From CAYSGL01 sp964520985 (GTDB lineage: Bacteria > Pseudomonadota > Alphaproteobacteria > Micavibrionales > Micavibrionaceae), in assembly GCA_964520985.1 (NCBI GenBank), contig CAZFPB010000001.1, forward strand, positions 1,364,001-1,428,000: 64,000 bases of DNA. The letters are read 5' to 3'. Under the pieces are notes generated by a model that saw only the letters and a program-made list of their open reading frames with translations, ran no database searches and was not told where the DNA came from. Of this stretch, positions 8,713 to 15,225 are shown piece after piece. The position numbers were made by a program, and so were the translations under genes. The first letter of the stretch is position 1. The number at the start of each line of letters is the position of its first letter.

Positions 8713-9435
8713 ATGCAAAACGAATTAGTATTGAATGCCAATAGCGCCGCAACCAGCAAATGGCTGTCGGGCGCTGATGAGCTACTCGGTTGGCTGTCAC
8801 GCCATCCAGAGAAAGAAGCGACGCACACGTCCGCTACTCTCTCGCTCCTGAAACAGGCTGAAAAATCCCTGCAGGCTGCGCAAGAGCGCATCCGCCTGCA
8901 AGAAGAACGCATCCAGCAACTGGAAACCATCGCCACGACCGATGAGCTGACCAGCCTGAATAACCGCCGCGGCTTCTTTACCCAGTTTTACAAGGAGCTG
9001 GACCGCACGTCGCGCGGCCTCAGCACAGGCGGTCTGCTCATGCTGATCGATCTCGATAACTTTAAAGCAATTAACGACACCTATGGCCACCAGGCGGGCG
9101 ATGCCGCCCTCAAGCTGGTTGCCGCGACGCTGGCCGCAGATATTCGCCTCATGGATACGGCTGGACGCCTGGGCGGGGATGAATTTGTCCTGCTGCTCAC
9201 CAATACCGATCGCACCAAAGCTGCCGCACGGGCGCGCGACCTGATCGGTCGCCTTAACAGCCTGTCTTTGGGCTGGATGGGCGTGGAAATCCCGGTACGC
9301 GCTTCTCTGGGTTTGCGTGAATATAGCGCAGGTGATACGGCCGACCGCATTTTTGGCGACGCAGACACCGCTATGTACGCCAGCAAACTGGGTAACAAAT
9401 TCATGCCGCAGGAGACCCTCGCCGCCGCACGATAG
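8713..9435 (+). CDS. Diguanylate cyclase (GGDEF domain)
   Basis: Makes cyclic di-GMP. Seen: 240 residues. The N-terminal 75 residues contain a probable coiled coil (KQAEKSLQAAQERIRLQEERI region) that would support dimerisation. A complete GGDEF domain follows with TTDELTSLNNRR, IDLDNFKAIND, YGHQAGD and RLGGDEF. The inhibitory RxxD site (RLMD) lies five residues before GGDEF. No sensor domain or membrane segment is present, so it is a soluble enzyme. It is divergent from eipB-divK-pleD and the second diguanylate cyclase within 4 kb. Confidence 0.93.
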   Translation: MQNELVLNANSAATSKWLSGADELLGWLSRHPEKEATHTSATLSLLKQAEKSLQAAQERIRLQEERIQQLETIATTDELTSLNNRRGFFTQFYKELDRTSRGLSTGGLLMLIDLDNFKAINDTYGHQAGDAALKLVAATLAADIRLMDTAGRLGGDEFVLLLTNTDRTKAAARARDLIGRLNSLSLGWMGVEIPVRASLGLREYSAGDTADRIFGDADTAMYASKLGNKFMPQETLAAAR

Positions 9436-9492
9436 ACGACGCACAAGTTTCCGCCTGCCGCCCCTCCCCTAACCGTGAACCCAAGGCAGGCG

Positions 9493-9541
9493 AAAAAGGG
9501 CCGGTTGTTCTGCACCCTACAGAACACCGGCCCGCCTTTTT
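9493..9541 (+). terminator. Strong terminator after the GGDEF gene
   Basis: A long stem (about 14 pairs, 9498-9512 with 9520-9533, GGGCCGGT against ACCGGCCC) is followed by GCCTTTTTC. It ends the GGDEF transcript 60-100 bases past the stop. Confidence 0.85.
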
Positions 9542-9628
9542 CTTGATGAAACCTCGTTCATCTTTTATGTCCTGCCTCAAAAGACGACAAAAAGCTTGAT
9601 ATTTTCATAATATTTGATAGGGTCAGGT

Positions 9629-10246
9629 ATGCTGCAAAAACTGAGTGATGAGTTTAAACTAAAAGCCCTGCTCGCGAATGCTGGCGATGTGGTCCATCTG
9701 GCCCATCACGTACAGGAACCCTATTTTTCCGCCGCCGAGAGAGACCATCATACCAAAGGGCGCGAAAAGGCCGCTGAACAGATTGTTAGACTGGCCAGTG
9801 CTTTAAAAGACACGGGTATTCCTACCCACGCCACCACGCTGGCCAACAATGCATCCGACTTTCTGACGTCAGAGGAATTGGGCCTTCACCCTTACCTGCT
9901 GAAACACGCAAAAGTGCAAGGCGGATATGCCAGCTCCGCATTCCGGGATCATTCAACAGGCTTCGGACGCCTGCCTGCTACCAAAGGCGGTAAATATGAG
10001 GTGGTCATTCTCACCGGTTACAATACGGGGATGTGTCTTAAAGATACGGCAACGGACGCGCTAGACGCAGGCTTCACTGTTATCCTTCCTATCGATGCAA
10101 CTGATAATGCGTCAACCAACATGAAATCAAAAGATGAGACATTGCAGATGCTCGCTGATCGCGGCGCTATCTTGTGCAACGCATCAGATATTGTGCACAT
10201 CTTGCAACCGCAAACACGAGAAAATATGAAGCCGGGCCTGCGTTAA
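9629..10246 (+). CDS. Isochorismatase-like cysteine hydrolase
   Basis: Seen: 205 residues from ATG 9629. An in-frame TTG at 9614 has weaker signals. The second half matches the isochorismatase fold: a strand VVILTGYNTGMC with the candidate nucleophilic Cys, then LKDTATDALDAGFTVILPIDAT as in family members (GxxTxxCVxxTAxDAxxxGxxVxVxxDA). The N-terminal catalytic Asp motif is not clear; HHVQEPYFS may replace the usual D-Q-DF segment. Known: the family cleaves amides, nicotinamide or isochorismate, and the substrate here is unknown. An inverted repeat and a HAD phosphatase gene follow on the same strand. Confidence 0.7.
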   Translation: MLQKLSDEFKLKALLANAGDVVHLAHHVQEPYFSAAERDHHTKGREKAAEQIVRLASALKDTGIPTHATTLANNASDFLTSEELGLHPYLLKHAKVQGGYASSAFRDHSTGFGRLPATKGGKYEVVILTGYNTGMCLKDTATDALDAGFTVILPIDATDNASTNMKSKDETLQMLADRGAILCNASDIVHILQPQTRENMKPGLR

Positions 10247-10272
10247 TTGGTGCTCTGCAAAAACGAATTTAT

Positions 10273-10297
10273 TTGCATTACTTCTTAAGTAAAGCAA
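10273..10297. repeat. Near-perfect inverted repeat, possible operator
   Basis: TTGCATTACTT (10273-10283) and AAGTAAAGCAA (10287-10297) are inverted copies with one mismatch around a 3-base centre. No T-run follows, so an intrinsic terminator is unlikely. It lies 30 bases before the HAD phosphatase gene, where a repressor site or an mRNA 5' hairpin would act. Confidence 0.45.
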
Positions 10298-10327
10298 ACA
10301 TGGGCGCACTAACGGGGGTGAGTGAAC

Positions 10328-11263
10328 ATGAGCACTAAGTATGATTTTCTGATCCGTGGTGAAGAACACTACGAGTCTGTCACCACAGTTATTTCAAACC
10401 AGTTAAAAAATGGTGCGCTTGCGATCGGCATGGATCTTGATGGTACGCTCGTTCACGCAACGCCGGGCGATCATGTGAATGTACCCGAAGATGTCGTCCT
10501 TGAAAATTTATTGAACACGCTCAATACAGCAACGGATGGCCACACTTTTGTTTTAACGGGGCGCCCCGATGAATTCGCGCGCCGTATTTTTCCGCGCCGT
10601 AACTTTTTCGTCGGCACGGAGCATGGTTCCGTGGTTTCTCATCATGCAGACGATGCCCCGCTTAACCGCATTGGCTCACGCCTGCAGATCATCCACTTAA
10701 CAGAGGCTTTCAAGAAAGCCATCGCCTCCAATCCAGTTTTGCAAGGCGTTCAAATTGAAGATCATAAAACTGTTACGATGACATTGGGATTCACACACAT
10801 CATCAATCCACGTAATGAAAAAACCATTTCGCAGGAAATGACTGACAAAATGAATTGCATTGCCAAAGAAATCATGGCTTTGTCAAACGACATTCTTTCC
10901 GAATTCCCACTGGAAATAAATCCGCACGATCAGATGATTTCCAAAGATACGGTAACACCGACCAATGCTGTCGTTGAAATCATGCCGGCAGGGGCGTGCA
11001 AATCTAAATCTCTGGATTATCTGCGGAATAGCAACATTCTAAGAAACCAGTTTACCGTGTTTGGCGGCGATAGCGGCGGTGACCGTGAAGTCATGGAAAA
11101 AGTGAGAAACGAAAACGGTATTTGTCTGGGCGTAGGACCGAAAGCGCCTGAATGCTCCCACATCGTTTTTAAAGAGCCGGAACATCTGCGTGCTTATCTG
11201 GGGCAGTTTGTCGAAGCTGAATACGTTCAGCAACGCATTCAACAACGCGCGCTGGCTCTATAA
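10328..11263 (+). CDS. HAD-superfamily phosphatase, trehalose-phosphatase-like
   Basis: Seen: 311 residues. HAD motif I is MDLDGTLVHA at about residues 34-43, motif II is VLTGRPDE at about 77, and motif IV is GGDSGGDREV at about 240. A Cof/trehalose-phosphatase type cap lies between. Known: OtsB proteins dephosphorylate trehalose-6-phosphate using motif I aspartates. Inferred: the order and cap fit OtsB, but no trehalose-phosphate synthase is adjacent, so another sugar phosphate is possible. ATG 10328 is chosen over an in-frame GTG at 10322 because GGTGAG then sits at a suitable distance. The 3' end overlaps convergent hdaA by 6 bases. Confidence 0.75.
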   Translation: MSTKYDFLIRGEEHYESVTTVISNQLKNGALAIGMDLDGTLVHATPGDHVNVPEDVVLENLLNTLNTATDGHTFVLTGRPDEFARRIFPRRNFFVGTEHGSVVSHHADDAPLNRIGSRLQIIHLTEAFKKAIASNPVLQGVQIEDHKTVTMTLGFTHIINPRNEKTISQEMTDKMNCIAKEIMALSNDILSEFPLEINPHDQMISKDTVTPTNAVVEIMPAGACKSKSLDYLRNSNILRNQFTVFGGDSGGDREVMEKVRNENGICLGVGPKAPECSHIVFKEPEHLRAYLGQFVEAEYVQQRIQQRALAL

Positions 11264-11932
11264 TAAATCTTTGATCAGCTGGGATGTAATAGTGCGCTTT
11301 TCCTGAAGCGCCTTCCGGTCGATATTCTCGACCAGCGCACTCACTGCTTCGAATGATCGCTCTACGCGCGGTAAAATGTAATTAATCACTTCTGCACTGA
11401 TACGCAGTTGCCGGTCGTTAAACAGTTTCACCAGAATAGCAGCAATAAGCGCATCGTCCGGTTCGCGAATCGCGACACAAGGCGCCGCGCGAAGGCGCGA
11501 GGCAAGATCAGGCAACGTAAAGGCGCGGCGGATCGGGGCGTCCTGCATAGTGAGCAGCAGGCTGCGCTTTTCTTCTTTAAAAATATTATAGAGATGGAAT
11601 AATGCGTTTTCACGCGCGATATCACCAATCAGTTGATCCGCATCATCGATCATAAGATGCTGACCGCGCGCCGCAATATCCTGCACCGTTTTGTCCGTGA
11701 TATCTGTTGCGGTAATTTTTATTGCGCCACTCTGGTCGCACCAGACGGCTGCCAGGTGCGATTTACCGGACGCAACCGGTCCATATAAAACCAGCGCTGG
11801 CGCGGGCCATTCCGGCCACAGATCAATCCACGCAACCGCATCCTGATTGGAGGGTGCGATCAGGAAATCATCGCGGCCCATGGCGGTGCGATGACCAAGA
11901 TCAAGCGGTAACTGTTCCGCCTGTACATTCAT
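11258..11932 (-). CDS. hdaA: HdaA, DnaA-related regulator of replication initiation
   Basis: With the DNA polymerase sliding clamp it promotes ATP hydrolysis by DnaA and prevents over-initiation. Seen: 224 residues. The N-terminal QLPLDL motif (residues 7-12) is the clamp-binding peptide of Hda proteins. Walker A is GPVASGKSH at about 51-59 and a Walker B-like LMIDDAD follows. The protein ends after the AAA+ lid and lacks the DnaA domain IV helix-turn-helix, which separates it from DnaA. It overlaps the AI-2E transporter gene by ATGA and is translated first in that pair. It overlaps the convergent HAD gene by 6 bases. Confidence 0.93.
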   Translation of the reverse strand: MNVQAEQLPLDLGHRTAMGRDDFLIAPSNQDAVAWIDLWPEWPAPALVLYGPVASGKSHLAAVWCDQSGAIKITATDITDKTVQDIAARGQHLMIDDADQLIGDIARENALFHLYNIFKEEKRSLLLTMQDAPIRRAFTLPDLASRLRAAPCVAIREPDDALIAAILVKLFNDRQLRISAEVINYILPRVERSFEAVSALVENIDRKALQEKRTITSQLIKDLL

Positions 11933-13023
11933 TTTTTAGTGGCTTTATCTTCGATAGCCGGTTGATGTTTATAGAACGGGCTTTTTTTGTACTGCACGAG
12001 GAAGAAGCTGACCAGTACGCCGATGATGGCGGCTACCGGCACAGCGATCAGCATGCCGAGAATGCCAAACAGACTGCCCCCTGCGAGCAGCGCGAACAGC
12101 ACCCACAAAGGATGCAGGCCGACATTATCGCCCAGCAGTTTCGGCGAGAGAATATTGCCTTCAATCACCTGACCGACGATGAAAATCCCTGCAATGACGG
12201 CAACAAATGACCAGTCACCACCCGTTTGAATATAGGCGACAATAACAGACGTCAGCAGGCCGATGGTGGAACCAACCAACGGAATGATCGAGAGAACGCC
12301 CGCCATGATACCAATAAGAAAACCGTAGTTCAGTCCGGCGATTGTCAGGGCGATGGCATAACCCAACCCCAAGAAAAACGACACCATTAATTGCCCGCGA
12401 ATAAAGCCGGCAAGTTTGCGGTCAATCTGATTCAGCAAGTCTTCGATCATGGATTTATACTGCCTTGGATAGAGGTCATGCACCCAGCGAATGATGCGCG
12501 GCCAGTCTTTCATCATGAAAAACGCGACCAGCGGCGTCAGCACCATCGTCGAAATACCACCGATGACCGCTTGCCCGCCTGCTTTCAAGCCGACCAGCAC
12601 GCCGCCTGCTCCTGTAAATAGCTTGCCGAGATTATCTTTCAACATTGCTGGCAGATCATCGATGGCGCTATCGCCTATGTAACTTTGTATAGCGGCCACA
12701 TAAGGCGATAATAAGTGTGAGAGTTTGTCGGCATAATCAGGCAGTGCGGCGGCAAGACCGATCGCCTCACGGGTAAGCGGCGGGATAACCAATGCCAATA
12801 CTGTCAGAATGAATAAAATAAACAGGGAAAGAATACCTGCGCTGGATAGCCAACGCGGAATTTTTTCGCGCGCGAAAAATTTAACGGCCGGATTCAGTAG
12901 ATACGCGATGATCGCGCCCAACACGAATGGCATCAAAATGCTGTTGAACAGCCAGATAAATCCGATCAGGGCGAGCGCCGCGCCAATCCAGAATGTGGCT
13001 TTTGTTTTTACCGTGATGGCCAT
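11929..13023 (-). CDS. AI-2E family transporter (PerM-like membrane protein)
   Basis: Seen: 364 residues with about eight hydrophobic segments. An initial pair sits at 10-40, one at about 60-85, and a C-terminal group includes PLVGSTIG and GNILSPKLLGDNVGLHPLW, which is typical of the family. A charged tail closes the protein. Known: the family includes quorum-signal exporters and sodium/proton antiporters, and most members have no assigned substrate. It sits directly upstream of hdaA with a 4-base overlap, a frequent pairing in alphaproteobacteria, although the functional link is unclear. Confidence 0.9.
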   Translation of the reverse strand: MAITVKTKATFWIGAALALIGFIWLFNSILMPFVLGAIIAYLLNPAVKFFAREKIPRWLSSAGILSLFILFILTVLALVIPPLTREAIGLAAALPDYADKLSHLLSPYVAAIQSYIGDSAIDDLPAMLKDNLGKLFTGAGGVLVGLKAGGQAVIGGISTMVLTPLVAFFMMKDWPRIIRWVHDLYPRQYKSMIEDLLNQIDRKLAGFIRGQLMVSFFLGLGYAIALTIAGLNYGFLIGIMAGVLSIIPLVGSTIGLLTSVIVAYIQTGGDWSFVAVIAGIFIVGQVIEGNILSPKLLGDNVGLHPLWVLFALLAGGSLFGILGMLIAVPVAAIIGVLVSFFLVQYKKSPFYKHQPAIEDKATKK

Positions 13024-13032
13024 GAGAGTTCC

Positions 13033-13848
13033 CTAGTAACGTGAATAGCCCCCAAAGCCCACATCAAAGAGCGGGGATTGGGTATCGACAGCAATACTTT
13101 GAGCGGGCGCAACACTCAGACCTGCACCAGCCATGGCCTGCTGCAATTCTGCGGGCGTACCGTTAAAGGCCAGCTCGACCAGCGCTTCTGTCGGTTGCAG
13201 CGAGATAACCCGGCGCATGGTAAAGGCGCGGTTGCGCTCCAGCGTATTTTTCAAACGCACCCACTCCTGCACCCCAGCGAACCGGGCACGGATAGTTACG
13301 GGGCGGCCGTTCATCACGGGAGCAGGTTGATACGTTGGTGTAGCGGGAACAGCCACAGGTTGTTGGTACGACGCTTCGGAGCGAGCCGAGGGAAGAGGTT
13401 GTTGTTGCGGCACGCCATAGGCATCAGTTGGTGTCTGCGCAACGGCAGGCTGAGCGTTCAGATATTGGGCCGCCAGTGCCGGGCGGAAACGCACGGTGAA
13501 CACGCCTTTATAGCGTTTGGCGGATAACTGCTCGTTGGTAATTTCAAAATCCTGGACTAATGCCATGATGGTATTGGCATCAGGCATGGTGTAGGCGGCC
13601 AGTTCCTCGGGGGTCAGGGTCTGGGCAGCCAGCTGCTCGAACGCCTTGACCTGCGCCTGCGTCAGCGCCTCTTCCCTGGCTTTAACGGCATTGGCGGCGG
13701 TAACGTCAACCGCCACGCCTTCCACTGTGTAGGACACAGCCAGCGCTGGTGCGGCTGCCAGCAGCACGAAGCCCAGCATTGCGCCAAAAAATACTGGCCT
13801 GCCCACTTTAAAAGCCTTATACAGTGCTGACATCGAAATCGCCATCAT
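13033..13848 (-). CDS. DUF2066-containing exported protein
   Basis: Function unknown. Seen: 271 residues with a signal peptide (hydrophobic about 18-36, cleavage near ALAVS). The mature start YTVEGVAVDVTAANAVKAREEAL is the hallmark of DUF2066 proteins. A low-complexity Pro/Gln/Ala linker at about 135-180 separates this from a second folded segment at about 180-271. There is no cysteine or lipobox, so it is probably a soluble periplasmic protein. Start candidates are ATG 13848, 13845 and 13833. It lies 9 bases before the AI-2E transporter gene, so DUF2066-perM-hdaA forms one operon, divergent from purM. Confidence 0.8.
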   Translation of the reverse strand: MMAISMSALYKAFKVGRPVFFGAMLGFVLLAAAPALAVSYTVEGVAVDVTAANAVKAREEALTQAQVKAFEQLAAQTLTPEELAAYTMPDANTIMALVQDFEITNEQLSAKRYKGVFTVRFRPALAAQYLNAQPAVAQTPTDAYGVPQQQPLPSARSEASYQQPVAVPATPTYQPAPVMNGRPVTIRARFAGVQEWVRLKNTLERNRAFTMRRVISLQPTEALVELAFNGTPAELQQAMAGAGLSVAPAQSIAVDTQSPLFDVGFGGYSRY

Positions 13849-13906
13849 CCTTCATGTATCCGTCGGAAGTATGGCTTTTTTATAACGCGGAATGCGGGAT
13901 TAGCCA

Positions 13907-14989
13907 ATGACTCAAAATGCTTATAAAGACGCTGGTGTGGATATTGCGGCCGGGAATGCCCTGGTGGAACGCATCAAGCCCGCCGTGAAAAACACCTTCC
14001 GTAGCGGCTCTATGGCCAATATTGGCGGATTTGGCGCTCTCTTCGACCTCAAAGCCACGGGTTATAAAGATCCAATCCTCGTCAGCTCGACCGATGGCGT
14101 CGGCACCAAAATTAAAATAGCGATCGAAACCAACAAGCACGACACCATCGGCCAGGATCTGGTCGCCATGTGTGTTAACGATCTGATCGTACAGGGTGCA
14201 GAGCCCTTGTTCTTCCTCGATTATTTCGCCAGCGGTAAGCTGGATGTCGACACGGCACAATCCGTGATCGAAGGCATCGCCCATGCCTGTAAAGAAGCGG
14301 GCTGTGCATTGATCGGCGGCGAAACCGCCGAAATGCCGGGCCTCTACGCCGCGGGCGATTACGATCTGGCTGGTTTCACCGTCGGCGCAGTTGAGCGCGA
14401 ACGGATGATTAACGGTGATTGCATCGAAGAAGGCGACGTAGTTCTGGCGCTGGCCGCCAGCGGCCTGCATTCCAACGGCTATTCGCTGGTGCGTAAAATT
14501 GTTGCGTCCACGGAAGGTCATGGCTATGAAACGCCCTGCCCGTTCGAGGACGGCAAAACGATGGGCGAAGCCCTTTTGACTCCTACCCGCCTTTACATCA
14601 AATCCTTACTCTCAGCCCTGAAGCTGAGCGACGCGGCTGGCCAGCCAGTTATTAAAGGCATGGCCAACATTACCGGCGGCGGACTGATCGAGAATATTCC
14701 GCGCGTCCTGCCGCAAGGCACGATGGCGGTGATCGACACCAACGGCTGGGATCTGCCGCCTGTCTTCCGCTGGCTCAAAAAGCACGGCGATCTGAGCGCT
14801 CACGACATGGCGCTGACCTTGAATTGCGGGATCGGCATGGCCGTTATCTGCGCGGCGGATCAGGCAAAGGCCTTGATGGAGGCGCTGGAAAAGGGCGGCG
14901 AAACGGTCTACACCATCGGGCATATTCAAAAAACCGACCAGAAACCGCATGTCAGCATTGAAAATGCCGATGAAGCGTGGAAAAATTAA
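13907..14989 (+). CDS. purM: Phosphoribosylformylglycinamidine cyclo-ligase
   Basis: Catalyses the ATP-dependent closure of formylglycinamidine ribonucleotide to aminoimidazole ribonucleotide in purine synthesis. Seen: 360 residues. Conserved segments include SSTDGVGTK, the MCVNDLIVQGAEPLFFLDYFA block, IGGETAEMPG, and GLHSNGYSL with the NITGGGL motif later. The length is normal for the family. The usual partner purN is not the next gene; a small cytochrome oxidase subunit follows. TATAAC at about 13880 may be part of its promoter. Confidence 0.97.
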   Translation: MTQNAYKDAGVDIAAGNALVERIKPAVKNTFRSGSMANIGGFGALFDLKATGYKDPILVSSTDGVGTKIKIAIETNKHDTIGQDLVAMCVNDLIVQGAEPLFFLDYFASGKLDVDTAQSVIEGIAHACKEAGCALIGGETAEMPGLYAAGDYDLAGFTVGAVERERMINGDCIEEGDVVLALAASGLHSNGYSLVRKIVASTEGHGYETPCPFEDGKTMGEALLTPTRLYIKSLLSALKLSDAAGQPVIKGMANITGGGLIENIPRVLPQGTMAVIDTNGWDLPPVFRWLKKHGDLSAHDMALTLNCGIGMAVICAADQAKALMEALEKGGETVYTIGHIQKTDQKPHVSIENADEAWKN

Positions 14990-15015
14990 GCAGCATTTTT
15001 AAGAAAGACATTCTC

Positions 15016-15162
15016 ATGGCTACACAACATACCCCTGTTTCAGTTTCCCAAGAAGACGTACAGCGCGCACAGCACAACTGGGCTGGCTTTACGCTCATGA
15101 TGAAAATCGGCGTGGTCAGCGTGGTCATTCTTCTGGGTCTGATGGCCGTCTTTATTGCCTAA
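15016..15162 (+). CDS. aa3-type cytochrome c oxidase subunit IV
   Basis: Seen: 48 residues. A short polar N-terminus contains the sequence QRAQHNWAGFT, followed by one membrane helix of about 20 residues ending at the C-terminus. This is the shape of the bacterial aa3 oxidase subunit IV family (COX4_pro_2), a single-span accessory subunit of the terminal oxidase in the inner membrane. The W-x-x-F-x-x-x-M/T-K pattern before the helix is typical. The main oxidase genes are not in the window. It starts 26 bases after purM and may be cotranscribed. Confidence 0.8.
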   Translation: MATQHTPVSVSQEDVQRAQHNWAGFTLMMKIGVVSVVILLGLMAVFIA

Positions 15163-15225
15163 GTTCTCTATGTAAACCAATCACTTCGCCTGACTTTAGG
15201 CATTTGGTAACCATTTTTCGCCAAG

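Noticed and set aside
15191..15215. Possible CtrA site (TTAG-N7-GTAACC) before the 984-residue kinase gene
   Set aside because: Two mismatches to TTAA-N7-TTAAC; too weak to report as a feature.
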